64,000 nucleotides of DNA, from assembly GCA_963742955.1 (NCBI GenBank), contig CAVUOA010000008.1, positions 1,798,001 through 1,862,000 of the forward strand, in the 5' to 3' direction. The notes below the pieces were generated by a model that did no database searches, had not been told where the DNA came from, and worked only from the letters and a program-made list of their open reading frames with translations. Positions within the stretch are counted from its first letter, which is position 1. Each line of letters opens with the position of its first letter. The DNA is from CAVUOA01 sp963742955. GTDB lineage: Bacteria; Bacteroidota; Ignavibacteria; Tepidaquicellales; OLB5. Positions 48,606 through 57,409 of this stretch are shown one piece after another. The position numbers and the translations under genes were made by a program.

Positions 48606-48616
48606 TTTATCATTTT

Positions 48617-48718
48617 ATGCCGGAACATCACGAACATACACACGAGCATTCACATTCCCACACTAATACTAATGAGAAAAAAATATTCTACCGCGGGAAT
48701 TTCATTGCATGTTTGTAA
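48617..48718 (+). CDS. 33-aa His-rich mini-protein or gene remnant
   Basis: ATG 48617 opens 33 codons, eight of them His, seven of these within the first 16 residues ('HHEHTHEHSHSH'). The tail is 'NEKKIFYRGNFIACL'. It begins 11 nt after the carboxyltransferase stop. His-rich starts like this are common in metal transporters and chaperones, so it may be the start of a truncated metal protein, or a real metal-binding peptide. No homology can be claimed. Confidence 0.4.
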   Translation: MPEHHEHTHEHSHSHTNTNEKKIFYRGNFIACL

Positions 48719-48723
48719 GAGCA

Positions 48724-49296
48724 CTATGATAATAATTTTTTAGATTCCAAAAATTTTGTAATAAGCAAAACATTTTCTTCTATATTCAAACTTCCGTCAA
48801 GTACGAGGTCAAATCTATTCTCTGTTAACGGTTTTACCGTCAGCTCTAGCTTATCCCAATTCTTAACGGTGTTTGAACTCCATTTTTTATCGCGTTCTAT
48901 TAATCTTTGCTTACGGAGCTCTGCAGGCGCTTCAAGCAGAATTGTAAACGTGCTTTCGGGATAGGGGAGCGCGGAGTCAAGAATTATATATCTCTTCATT
49001 GTTAAAGCTATTCCCCCTGTTTTGCTTATTCTTGCATATTTGCTGAAATCAAAATCGGGAATACTATTGATTGTCTCTATCGGGCGGGATAGATAGCTTT
49101 TTAATAATTTCCAATCCCATCTAAACGGAGCGGAGATAAATTCTCCGAATGAATTATACTCAACCGATTTAAGGAAATAATCGCAGGGTATTCTCAGCGC
49201 CATGTGGCTGCCGAGTTCTTTTACCAGTTGTTTTGCAAGAATGGATTTACCGCTTCCGGACGCTCCGCAGATACTTATGATAATTTTATCTTTCAA
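48724..49296 (-). CDS. Uridine-kinase-like P-loop protein
   Basis: 190 aa, intact. Walker A 'GASGSGKS' at residues 10-17. 'IPCDYFLKS' near 36 resembles the D-x-F/Y substrate site of uridine/phosphoribulokinase-like enzymes. 'DFDFSKYA' (about 82) and a lid-like 'RKQRLIERDKKW' (about 132-143) also fit. The substrate is unknown. It is convergent with the preceding plus-strand genes. Confidence 0.75.
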   Translation of the reverse strand: MKDKIIISICGASGSGKSILAKQLVKELGSHMALRIPCDYFLKSVEYNSFGEFISAPFRWDWKLLKSYLSRPIETINSIPDFDFSKYARISKTGGIALTMKRYIILDSALPYPESTFTILLEAPAELRKQRLIERDKKWSSNTVKNWDKLELTVKPLTENRFDLVLDGSLNIEENVLLITKFLESKKLLS

Positions 49297-49303
49297 TGAG
49301 CGC

Positions 49304-50787
49304 TTATTTAATCAAAATCATCTTTTTCGTTTCGGTGAAACCGTTAGTTTCCAATTTATAGAAATAAATCCCGCTGGGATAATTGGAAGCATCCCATTCA
49401 ACTTCATACCCAGCCCCTCCTATCCTCCCCCAGGGGGAGGAAAAAATGACGGCAGCTTCTTCACCAAGAACGTTATATATTCTGAGGGAAACATCCTGCA
49501 TCCCCCTCCCGGGGGGAGAGTGGGGGGCTTGAAATTTTATTTTCGTTATGGGATTAAACGGGTTTGGATAATTTTGGCTAAGCGAAAATTTATCCGGTGA
49601 CTCTCCGATGACTTTAATTCCCGTTACACCGAATTTCCGTGATATCGTATTCCACAATTCATTATAAGTGCCGTCATAGCTCAGCGCCCAGATTCCTATT
49701 CCGTTGAGGTTTCGTGTGTTGACCATGTCATATTTGAGTCCCAGGCTTGTTGAATCATCAAACCAGCCCTGCCGCCATCCGCTTGAATTATATGTGTACC
49801 ATGGTGTAAGCGAATGCACGTCCCATAGCCAGCCGAATGTAATTGCTCGCGGTTTGATTGAGGAATAAGTATATGCACTTCCTGTTCCTGTTGTAGGTGA
49901 ATTAAGGGAATTATCTACTGTCGGCCAGTCATATCCGTAGTACGGCACACCAAGAAGCAGCTTAATATCACTTGCTCCATGAGTAAGGTAATAATTTACG
50001 GAGTAAGTTACATTATACGTTCCCCAAATGTTTCCGCTCTGAAGCGGAGCTACGGGTCCCGCATTTGGCGCAGTTGACCAGTGGAAATCGTAACCCATAA
50101 TGAGCATATAATCACAAATGCCATTCAAGGCAGGAACATCAAAGCTGTTGTTCCAGTCAACTGCCGGCAGGTCGATAGATACTTTTGAGTTCGAATGCTG
50201 AAGTGCATCCGGTTCGAAAGGGCGGTCATAAATGTTGTCAGGTTTTGTTTTTGAGAGGAGGGTACGCTTTCAAAATCGATATTTACTCCGTCAGCGCCTC
50301 TGTACTGCACAAGAGCTATTATGCTGTCTATTAATGTCTGCCTCTTCTGGGGACTGCCGAGTATTTTTGTGTTATATGCCGAGCCGAAGTTAGTAACGGT
50401 TAAAACAACTTTTACATTATTTGAATGAGCCAGCGGTACGAGGTCGGTTGTTTTCCAGTAATGGATTGTTGTATATGAGCCGGTAGCAGTATCCACTTCA
50501 TAACTGAAATACGCAACGGTTGAAAGCAGTGAGTAGTTATAACTTGTGTAAGCAGTTCCAACCCAGTACGGGTTCCACCCGAATACCTGTTTTGTTAACG
50601 CCGCAGAGTTTAAAGTACTGCTTCCGGAATGCGGATTGAGTCTATCAAACTCTGCTTCGGTGGTGAAATTATAAGTTGAATAATATTCCTGCTGGAGCTG
50701 CTGTATGCTTTTAGACTGTTCAAGCTGCGGGTATGTATTCTGAATCACAACGGGCAGTAATAGTATCGCAATAAAAATTTTTTTCAT
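49304..50787 (-). CDS. T9SS-exported GH18 glycoside hydrolase, with in-frame palindromes
   Basis: About 494 aa. Signal peptide ('LLPVVIQNTYPQ'), then a GH18 barrel with catalytic 'DGVNIDFE' (DxxDxDxE), 'ICDYMLIMGYDFHW', 'LLLGVPYYGYDWP' and 'GIGIWALSYDG', then a type A sorting domain. One break near 50195: the sequence resumes as 'SKVSIDLPAVDWNN'. Chitinase or spore-hydrolase-like enzymes act on chitin or peptidoglycan glycans; the specificity is open. Two GC-rich palindromes interrupt the sorting domain in frame ('HSPPGRGMQ' and 'SSPWGRIGG'), an unusual feature. Confidence 0.85.
49424..49440. repeat. In-frame palindrome inside the GH18 sorting domain (2nd)
   Basis: CCTCCCCC-A-GGGGGAGG, 17 nt, perfect stem. 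On the coding strand it is read as part of 'SSPWGR'. Similar G/C-run hairpins occur only between genes elsewhere in the window. Confidence 0.8.
49502..49527. repeat. In-frame palindrome inside the GH18 sorting domain (1st)
   Basis: CCCCCTCCC then GGGGGGAGAG and TGGGGGG: complementary C- and G-runs that can fold, coded in frame as 'HSPPGRG' between the 'TKIKFQAP' and 'VSLRIYNVLG' parts of the sorting domain. Confidence 0.7.
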
Positions 50788-50872
50788 GATATAAAAAAGT
50801 ACCTTATCTGTACTTGCTTCAATATATTAAGATATTTGATTAAGATGATAAAATAAATGAGAAAAAAAACCT

Positions 50873-52163
50873 TCACGGTTCAAACACATAATTAGGTCTT
50901 TTATACAGCAGTCTAAAGCCGTATCTCAGCATGTTTCTGTATGAGGGTGCATCATGTTCGGAAGTTTCTTCTGCTGTTTCAACGGAAATCCATTTACATC
51001 CCCGTTCGCGAGCTTCATCGATTCTTGCCTTGAGTATAGCTCCTTGTGAGCCTTTGCCCCTGTATGATTCTTCCGTTACAGCCATTCCTATCCATGCCGT
51101 ATCACGGGAAAAATAAACACAACCCGCGCCGACAGGCTTCTTGTTATCAAACGTTACGTAATAGCTGCAGTTCTTTAACGGTATTACTGATTTAAACAGG
51201 CACTTCATTTCCGCGGGGAATCCGAAATTTCTTGTAACCAAATCAGCAAAGTCTCCCGCGTGATTTTGTCCAATTTTTTTTACTTCAAGTTCGGTTTTTA
51301 ACAGTTTCAATTGGTGAAGAATCCCTGTAAAATCTTACCCAATTATTCTTATGCTGATATCCGTTTTCAGTTAACAGTTTTATAACATCATCAGTCAGTA
51401 CTGACGGCGCAATCTGCAATGCATGTTTGTTTTTTGATGATTTGAAAAAATCCCTTACTATATCGATTGCATTTTGGCCAAGCGGTTTATCTAAACCTAA
51501 GCCAGGCACGCGGTTATTTGAAAATCCCAGGAAAATGTCTACTCTGGTTAATGAAGCAATGCCGTATCTGTTTGTTTTCAATCCGATTAATTTTTTTGAT
51601 TCATCACTTGCGGCTGAGTATATATCGTACAGCGCATTGCACTCGGCTTTCTCTGCAATTTGCGTAAAATATGCGAGGGCATTCTGTTCGGATTTTTTAA
51701 TGAAAGTAGTTTTTGCGTAGGCGTAGTCATTCACATCATCCCAATCTTTTTCTGCAAGCTCTTTTTTGGCTTTATAATACGCGTCTCTTACATCATTGTG
51801 AGCGCGCATATAATCTCTGAAAAGCAAATGCCTGCGCCAGAACTCGCTTGTAACCTCGACTGTGTGAACGTGATAATGGTCAGGTTTTGTAAAATATCTT
51901 CGGTAGGGCATAACATTTTCAAAATGGCTGCGGTATTCGTAACCAAGCTCTTCCATTTTCGGGATGAACTCATCTGCATCAGAAATTTTTTTCACTCCGA
52001 GAAGAATATCAATTATGGGTTTTGCGCCGAGTCCGGGAACGGAGGTACTGCCGATGTGTTCAACTGTTACTATTTTATCACCAAGCTTGCCGGTAATTGA
52101 TTTTTTTTCTTTTTGGAAGAGATTAACCCAATCGGGATTGTAATTTGAGAGTGTGACTTTCAT
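50873..52163 (-). CDS. GrpB (UPF0157) - GNAT acetyltransferase fusion
   Basis: About 430 aa. Residues 1-165 are a GrpB/UPF0157 nucleotidyltransferase-like domain ('VEHIGSTSVPGLGAKPIIDILLGV', 'HYHVHTVE', 'YRRYFTKP'). From about 175 on it is a two-part GNAT protein ('LTRVDIFLGFSNNRVPGLGLDKP', 'NWVRFYRD', then acetyl-CoA site 'VTEESYRGKGSQGAIL' and 'YRNMLRYGFRLLYKRPNYV'). A break near 51300 separates the halves of the GNAT part. Substrate unknown. The fusion suggests both domains act on the same small molecule or antibiotic-like compound, which is inference. Confidence 0.8.
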
Positions 52164-52190
52164 AGTAGAAAAAAAGTTTTACATTAAGCC

Positions 52191-52234
52191 GGATTCCTGC
52201 TTCCCTGCCTGCAGCAGGCAGGTGCAGGAATGAC
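52191..52234. repeat. GGATTCCTGC/GCAGGAATGAC palindrome with inner CCTGCC hairpin
   Basis: Outer arms GGATTCCTGC (52191-52200) and GCAGGAATGAC (52224-52234); inner hairpin CCTGCCTGCAGCAGGCAGG (52204-52222). The outer arms are the same as those of the elements at 26456 and 34358, but the inner hairpin differs. Confidence 0.75.
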
Positions 52235-52266
52235 AATAAGTTCGCATTAATGGTACAAATCTGTTT

Positions 52267-52342
52267 GTCATTGGGAGGAACGAAGTGACGAAGCAATCTA
52301 TTAATATTTCATTTTAGATTGCTTCGCTCCGCTCGCAATGAC
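52267..52342. repeat. GTCATTG...CAATGAC palindromic element
   Basis: Outer arms GTCATTG (52267-52273) / CAATGAC (52336-52342) and inner arms GAAGCAATCTA (52290-52300) / TAGATTGCTTC (52315-52325) are perfect inverted repeats. Confidence 0.8.
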
Positions 52343-52382
52343 AGAGAAAAATTATCCCGTGTGCATTGAACGAATGATAATT

Positions 52383-53240
52383 CTACAAAGTTAGAATAAT
52401 TTTATTATTATCAAAGTCATGGAGGAGGGTTTTTCCGTCACCTGTCTTTGCAATTTCGATGCCTGAATTTTTTGCTTTTTCTTCAACATTTTTAATAAAA
52501 TCCTCATCAGGGAGCATTATAGTAAAGCTTTTTAAGCCAAGGGAATTTTCCTTCGGAGGAGAGCCTCTTTGGCTTGACCATATATTTGTTCCGATGTGAT
52601 GGTGATAGCCGTTAGCCGCAAAGAACAATGCTCCGTTGTATGATGAGCTTGTTATATTAAAGCCCATCAAATGGCTGTAGAACTTTTCTGCCTTGAACAG
52701 GTCTGATACTTTAAGATGAATGTGCCCGATAACAGTATCAGGATGAAGTTCTGTAAATTTCATATCATCCTTATCAAGCTCTGAAGTTAACACCTGCAGG
52801 TTTAAAGGCAGGGTGTCCATTTGTACCTGCCCCATGCGCCACTGCCATGTTTCTTTCGGTTTATCTGAATATAGCTCAACTCCGTTGCCATCGGGGTCCG
52901 AAAGGTATACAGCCTCGCTGACAAGGTGGTCTGAAAATCCCTGGAACTTAACTTTATTTTCAAAAAGGCGCATAAAAACTTTTGCAAGCTCTTTCCGGTT
53001 TGGAAATCTTATTGCTATATGATATAACCCGGTATTGTTCTGCAATGGAAATTTACCGTTTTTATTTTCCATAAGAGAAAATACGTACGGATAGTTTCCG
53101 TTTGCGGATAGGTGCACAGTATTTCCTTCCCGCGATATTACTTTAAAGCCGAGTAACCGGCTGTAAAATGCCAGTGATTTCTCCAAATCGCTTACAGCTA
53201 AATCTATACTTTGTATTTTTGTGTTATCAGGTAATTTCAT
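52383..53240 (-). CDS. VOC-family dioxygenase, CatE-like
   Basis: 285 aa, the same size as Bacillus CatE. Two VOC modules: the first begins 'IQSIDLAVSDLEKSLAFYSRLLGF' and ends 'LSDPDGNGVELYSD'; the second begins 'VIGHIHLKVSDLFKAEKFYSHLMGF' and contains 'GYHHHIGTNIW'. Metal-ligand candidates are His in 'GHIHLKV' and in 'GYHHHIG'; a Glu is present in the first module ('GVELYS'). CatE/MhqO-type proteins open aromatic rings or detoxify quinones. Last gene of the putative MarR-linked operon (7 nt after the small isomerase-like gene). Confidence 0.85.
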   Translation of the reverse strand: MKLPDNTKIQSIDLAVSDLEKSLAFYSRLLGFKVISREGNTVHLSANGNYPYVFSLMENKNGKFPLQNNTGLYHIAIRFPNRKELAKVFMRLFENKVKFQGFSDHLVSEAVYLSDPDGNGVELYSDKPKETWQWRMGQVQMDTLPLNLQVLTSELDKDDMKFTELHPDTVIGHIHLKVSDLFKAEKFYSHLMGFNITSSSYNGALFFAANGYHHHIGTNIWSSQRGSPPKENSLGLKSFTIMLPDEDFIKNVEEKAKNSGIEIAKTGDGKTLLHDFDNNKIILTL

Positions 53241-53246
53241 ATCTAT

Positions 53247-53552
53247 TTAATTCAAAGAAAATTGAGGAACAAGCACATTCACAGAATTCCTGAACGCAAG
53301 CCTGCTGATACTATAGCCGCATTTATCCGCGATCGGGAAACCGGTTATAATTTCGTTTATTTCAAACTCATTCTCCGCAATCATAGTTACCCACAGGCTG
53401 GAGCTTTCCAGTGAAACAGCATAGCTTGTTATAATGCCGCCGTTCATTAACTTATCAACAACTGCACGCTGTGCGGGAATTAATGATGTAAACTCATCAT
53501 CAAAGTATTTTGGCAGGTCAAAAGTGACCATGTATTCATATAATATTCTCAT
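53247..53552 (-). CDS. Small muconolactone-isomerase-like protein
   Basis: 101 aa. 'YMVTFDLPKYFDDEFTSLIPAQRAVVDKLMNGGIITSYAVSLESSSLWVTM' resembles the ferredoxin-like dimeric muconolactone isomerase/YCII-type fold. 'FPIADKCGYSISRLAF' is the matching end. Probably a small cytosolic protein. Its place between an FMN reductase and a CatE-like VOC protein suits an aromatic or quinone pathway. The family call is moderate only. Confidence 0.55.
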   Translation of the reverse strand: MRILYEYMVTFDLPKYFDDEFTSLIPAQRAVVDKLMNGGIITSYAVSLESSSLWVTMIAENEFEINEIITGFPIADKCGYSISRLAFRNSVNVLVPQFSLN

Positions 53553-53556
53553 TGTT

Positions 53557-54117
53557 TTATTTGTTTAGTTGTATTATCCATTTAATAAATGCATCAAGCA
53601 GATTTTTTACCTGTGTCCTTGTCCGTTCATCTGTCAATTTTCCGTCTTTATCGAATTTCTCTCCTGCGATTGAAACCAGTACTTCCGGTTTATTTAAGGC
53701 AAGCATATTTGTAAATACTGCAACCTGCCTTAAATGTGACTGCGCCCTGACAGTTCCCATCCGTCCGCCGGCTCCCATTATTGCAAGCGGTTTTCCGCTT
53801 AAAGGAGATTCAGCCGCTGGACGTGAAGCCCAATCGATTGCATTTTTAAGAACCCCCGGAATTGAATAATTGTATTCGGGAGTTACAATTAACAGTCCGT
53901 CTGATTCAGCAATTTTATTTTTGAATATCTTTACTGCTTCAGGCTCACCTATTGCATGAACGTCTTCATTATATAATGGAATATCCGTAATATCGAATAT
54001 TTCTATATTCATGTTTTCGGGATGCAATTCAATTGCTGCTTTAAGCAAAGATTTATTGTATGATTCTTTCCTCAAGCTTCCTGCAACGCCGAGTACTTTA
54101 ATTTTATTTGTGTTCAT
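53557..54117 (-). CDS. NADPH-dependent FMN reductase (quinone/chromate reductase type)
   Basis: 186 aa from ATG 54117. A longer start (54153) would overlap the upstream gene further. FMN site 'VAGSLRKESYNKSLLKAA' (about 10-27), 'TPEYNYSIPGVLKNAIDWASRP' (about 81-102) and 'IMGAGGRMGTVRAQSHLRQV' are the standard ArsH/ChrR-type flavodoxin-fold motifs. It reduces quinones, azo compounds or metals using NADPH. The start overlaps the DUF5519 stop by 14 nt. Confidence 0.9.
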   Translation of the reverse strand: MNTNKIKVLGVAGSLRKESYNKSLLKAAIELHPENMNIEIFDITDIPLYNEDVHAIGEPEAVKIFKNKIAESDGLLIVTPEYNYSIPGVLKNAIDWASRPAAESPLSGKPLAIMGAGGRMGTVRAQSHLRQVAVFTNMLALNKPEVLVSIAGEKFDKDGKLTDERTRTQVKNLLDAFIKWIIQLNK

Positions 54118-54463
54118 TATTATTACCTCTGATTTTTTTTGATGCCGTTTCATAAGACAATTTAAAGAGCTCTATGGCTATTGCAACATCATCATCTTTT
54201 TTCAGGTAAAAGCTTATCCACCCGCTATCGGGCAGTACGTGATGCGGTAAAACTTTTCCCGAATCAACAAGTTCATTTCTAATTGATTTGGAAAAAGGTA
54301 TATCCACCAGTGTATTGCCGTGAATATGCCCCAGCTCTCGTTTACCGAGTTTGAACTCGATTCCGCCGAACCTATGAGCGCGGGATGTTACACCATCCCA
54401 CGCTTCAACTGAGGTTTTAATTATTTGCATTGCGTCCTTAACCAACGTGCGCAGATTCTTCAA
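54104..54463 (-). CDS. DUF5519 (luciferase-domain) protein
   Basis: 119 aa. 'RAHRFGGIEFKLGKRELGHIHGNTLVDIPF' and 'LPHHVLPDSGWISFYL' are the DUF5519 core, His-rich and of unknown function. The frame opens at 54463 (26-nt overlap with yceI); ATG 54430 is an alternative that nearly removes the overlap. Second to third in the operon. Confidence 0.85.
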   Translation of the reverse strand: MKNLRTLVKDAMQIIKTSVEAWDGVTSRAHRFGGIEFKLGKRELGHIHGNTLVDIPFSKSIRNELVDSGKVLPHHVLPDSGWISFYLKKDDDVAIAIELFKLSYETASKKIRGNNNEHK

Positions 54464-54989
54464 CTTTTACTTTGTGCATTTCAAGTTCAATCTCAAGCTT
54501 TACTTTATCACTTACCACAACACCGCCTGCTTCTGTGAGCGCATTCCATTTCAGCCCGAAGTCCTGCCTGTTCAGCTCACCGGTAATTTCAAATCCTGCA
54601 ACAACCGAATCATACAAGCCTTTAACTGTTCCGTTATATGTTACATCGAGCTTAATTTCTTTGGTCGTTCCGCGGATTGTTAAGTCACCAATTAGCCCAT
54701 ATTTATGGTCGCTTATGCGTTTAAACGATTTCGAAACAAAAGTCATCCTGGGATGATTTTCCGCATCGAAGAAATCCGCTGATTTCAAATGACCGTCGCG
54801 CTGCGGCTCTCTTGTATCGATGCTTTCTATATCGGCTTCAAACCTGATTTTAGCGTTTTCAAATTTATCATTTTCCGTTTCGGCTTCAGCATAAAACTTT
54901 CTGAACTGACCTGTTACGGTTGAAACAACAAGGTGTTTCACTTTGAATTTAATCTGCGAATGAGCGGGATCGATTTTCCATTTTTCCAT
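54438..54989 (-). CDS. YceI-family lipid-binding protein
   Basis: 183 aa. The start 'WKIDPAHSQIKFKVKHLVVSTVTGQF' and 'GLIGDLTIRGTTKEIKLDVTYNG' and 'FEITGELNRQDFGLKWN' are the YceI lipocalin-like barrel motifs. No signal peptide, so it is cytosolic. YceI proteins bind polyisoprenoid/quinone-like chains. It sits between pirin and DUF5519 in the same orientation. Confidence 0.92.
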   Translation of the reverse strand: MEKWKIDPAHSQIKFKVKHLVVSTVTGQFRKFYAEAETENDKFENAKIRFEADIESIDTREPQRDGHLKSADFFDAENHPRMTFVSKSFKRISDHKYGLIGDLTIRGTTKEIKLDVTYNGTVKGLYDSVVAGFEITGELNRQDFGLKWNALTEAGGVVVSDKVKLEIELEMHKVKVEESAHVG

Positions 54990-55038
54990 TTTACTTACCT
55001 CTTTAATTTTATTTTTTTAAACTTTTTGTATTCTTTTA

Positions 55039-55749
55039 TTATTTCATGGGAACTTCAATTACAAGAATCTCCGAATTTTCATTTGCTTTAATTGAAAAAT
55101 CTTCTAAATCTTCCATACCCATACCGTCTCTTTTGTTCATGGTCTCATCTGCTGCATTAACAGAGCCGTTTATTGCAAAAATATATGCGCCGTTGCCTTT
55201 ATGTTTTATTTTATAGTTCAGCTCTTTGCCTTTATCAAGCTCCGCTAATGAAAAATATGCATCCTGGTTTATCCACATAGCTCCGTTTTCCATTTGCGGT
55301 GATACAACAGTCTGGAATTTATTTTTTCTTTCAGCAGTATTAAAAACTTTCTGCTCGTAGCGGGGTTTAATATCCTGCTCTTTAGGGAAAACCCATATTT
55401 GCAGAAGGTTTACCGGTTCTTTATCTGAGTTATTAAACTCCGAGTGTGTTATACCGGAGCCTGCTGACATAGCCTGAATTTCTCCCGGCTTTATAGCCTG
55501 TTTGTGGCCCATGCTGTCTTTATGAGCAAGTTCGCCTTCAAGCGGGATAGTAACTATTTCCATATTGTCATGCGGATGAGTGCCGAATCCCATGGCAGGC
55601 TCAACAATATCATCGTTTAAAACCCGCAGCATTCCGAAATGAACCCGCTTCGGTTCATAATACCCTGCAAAGCTGAAAGAGTGATATGTTTTCAGCCATC
55701 CATGGTCAAAATATCCGCGTGAATCCGCTTTATGAATAGTTTTTTTCAT
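55039..55749 (-). CDS. Pirin-family cupin protein
   Basis: 236 aa. Metal ligands H58, H60, H102 and E104 ('FGTHPHDNMEIVTI', 'SGITHSEFN') are all present, as in human pirin and YhhW. Pirins are Fe-binding; some are quercetinases (quercetin 2,3-dioxygenase), most bacterial ones are unassigned. It is the first gene downstream of the TGTTATAACA operator at 55785. Confidence 0.92.
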   Translation of the reverse strand: MKKTIHKADSRGYFDHGWLKTYHSFSFAGYYEPKRVHFGMLRVLNDDIVEPAMGFGTHPHDNMEIVTIPLEGELAHKDSMGHKQAIKPGEIQAMSAGSGITHSEFNNSDKEPVNLLQIWVFPKEQDIKPRYEQKVFNTAERKNKFQTVVSPQMENGAMWINQDAYFSLAELDKGKELNYKIKHKGNGAYIFAINGSVNAADETMNKRDGMGMEDLEDFSIKANENSEILVIEVPMK

Positions 55750-55784
55750 TTTTTATTCTCCTTTATAAAACTCCTGTTAATCTA

Positions 55785-55811
55785 TGTTTCAACATTATTT
55801 GTTATAACACA
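55785..55811. promoter_or_regulatory. MarR-type operator copy upstream of pirin
   Basis: TGTTTCAACATTATTTGTTATAACACA contains the perfect palindrome TGTTATAACA (55800-55809). The same 26-27-nt block, differing at one position, is upstream of the marR gene at 56304-56330. The two copies flank the marR gene, in the same orientation. Confidence 0.7.
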
Positions 55812-55829
55812 TTTATATATAAAAAAATT

Positions 55830-56298
55830 TCAGCTTATATCGCTATATAATTTCTCAAGTAACATTGATAGTTTCCTGCATTCTTCTTCGCTTAAGTTTT
55901 TTGTTGAATTCTTGTGCTCTTTTTCAATTTCAGGCTGAATTTCATCCATAAGCTTGAGTCCTTTTTCAGAGAGCTTTGTAATAGACATTCTCCTGTCTTC
56001 TTTAGTTCTGTCACGCACAACAAGTCCCTGTTTCTCCAGCCTGTCAATTAGCCTCGTAATATCCGGAGCAATTTCCATCATTCTCATTGCAATTTCGCAT
56101 CTTGGGTGACCATCGGGATAAACGCCTTTTAAGTATCCGTAAAACATTATACTGCGAGCCTGTAATTCCGAATTTTGAAATCAGCTTTTCATATCTGTTA
56201 GCAATAGCATTGGAAGCAACCCGCAGGTTAAGGTTCAATACCTCTCTTGCCGGCAGCTCTTTCTTCATTTTTAAACGTTTTTTTAAGATTTCACCCAT
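55830..56298 (-). CDS. MarR-family transcription regulator, frame broken
   Basis: About 155 aa from ATG 56298. A break near 56131 separates 'GSQYNVLRILK' from 'GVYPDGHPRCEIAMRMMEIAPDITRLIDRLEKQGLVVRDR', which together form the winged helix-turn-helix; 'RRMSITKLSEKGLKLMDE' is the wing and the C-terminal helix follows. MarR proteins repress genes and are released by phenols, quinones or oxidants. Two copies of a palindrome (56304-56330 and 55785-55811) bracket it, so it probably represses itself and the pirin operon. Confidence 0.85.
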
Positions 56299-56303
56299 TT
56301 ATT

Positions 56304-56330
56304 TGTTTCAACACTATTTGTTATAACACA
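56304..56330. promoter_or_regulatory. MarR-type operator copy upstream of marR
   Basis: TGTTTCAACACTATTTGTTATAACACA with TGTTATAACA at 56319-56328, lying 5 nt before the marR start (minus strand). Matches 55785-55811 except for one base. Confidence 0.7.
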
Positions 56331-56379
56331 AATATAATACATTGTGTTCCGTTTGTCAAGCCCCCCTTAAATTTTTCTT

Positions 56380-56661
56380 CTACGCAAGCTCTATTTTATA
56401 ATCGCTTATTATATTTCGGGGGATAATTTTAATTGCTAAATAAATCAGCAGGGGAACTATTATTAAATCATCAAGCTGTCCTAAAACCGGAATAAAATCA
56501 GGTATTATATCGACCGGAAGCAGTAAATAACCTATTGCACACCAAAGAAGAATTTTTGCTGTAAGAGGGGTTCTCTTATCTTTAAGAACTAATTTATAAA
56601 GTCTTAACTGTTTTTTAAAATTTTTTACTAAAATTTCAGCTTTATTCTTTAACTTTTTCAA
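56380..56661 (-). CDS. YkvA/DUF1232 membrane protein
   Basis: 93 aa. 'DKRTPLTAKILLWCAIGYLLLPVDIIPDFIPVLGQLDDLIIVPLLIYLAI' is the DUF1232 signature, with two membrane helices joined by the Asp/Pro-rich turn. A basic N-terminus ('KNFKKQLRLYKLVL') precedes it. Role unknown. Confidence 0.88.
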   Translation of the reverse strand: MKKLKNKAEILVKNFKKQLRLYKLVLKDKRTPLTAKILLWCAIGYLLLPVDIIPDFIPVLGQLDDLIIVPLLIYLAIKIIPRNIISDYKIELA

Positions 56662-56835
56662 CTTCGGGAACTTACTTTATTTAAAAATCCTTATAAATAA
56701 CATAACATTACAGTGCAAAAAACAGTAGTTAAGCAAAAATAAAATTTAACATAAACAAGGTTGTTTGATTAAACTATTTATTAATGATATTGTCTAACTT
56801 ATAAATTTCCCAAAAAATAGAAAGGATTGCTAATT

Positions 56836-57371
56836 ATGAAAAAATCAGTTTTCATAATTGTATTTCTGTTAATTACGGTTACATCAGCATTCGCACAGCT
56901 GAAAGAAAGAGATAATCTGCTTGGACCATCTTTAGGATTCTGGGCAAGAAGAAGCGTGCCTACTTTTGGCGTAAATTATGAAAACGAGATAACACAGGCT
57001 GGTATTGGAACAATCGGTCTGGGGGGGGTGTTCAGATTTTATACCTATTCAGATAATTATCCTGATGTTGATTACAAGTACACGTTTACCTCTTTCGGAT
57101 TTCAGGCAAACTATAATTTCAACCAGATAGGTGACGGGAAAATTTGTTCCATTTGTGGGATTGTCCTGGGATACAACAGTGTATCATCCATCTTACACAA
57201 CTCCTTCAGGACATGTATATAGTAATTTTGCTTATAACAGCGGAATGTGGGTTTGGGGACAGGTTGGAATGAGATATTTTTTCAGTCCAAAAGTTGCCGG
57301 TTCTGTAAGGATTAACGGAGGAAATTATCGATTTTAACACTTTAGAGTTAGGAGTAGACTTCAGGTTCTAA
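56836..57371 (+). CDS. Outer-membrane beta-barrel protein, frame broken
   Basis: About 178 aa from ATG 56836 ('KKSVFIIVFLLITVTSAFAQ', signal peptide; AAAGGA upstream), avoiding the poorer ATG 56827. Barrel strands: 'LGPSLGFWARRSVPTFGVNYEN', 'YKYTFTSFGFQANYNFN', 'GMWVWGQVGMRYFFSPKVAGSVRIN'. The end 'DFNTLELGVDFRF' is in another frame, with stop at 57371. Breaks are near 57140, 57160, 57200 and 57330. Resembles short OmpA/OprF-like barrels. No partner is evident. Confidence 0.7.
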
Positions 57372-57409
57372 AAACCTAAATAACATATTAACCTAAAAAG
57401 GAGGGACTT

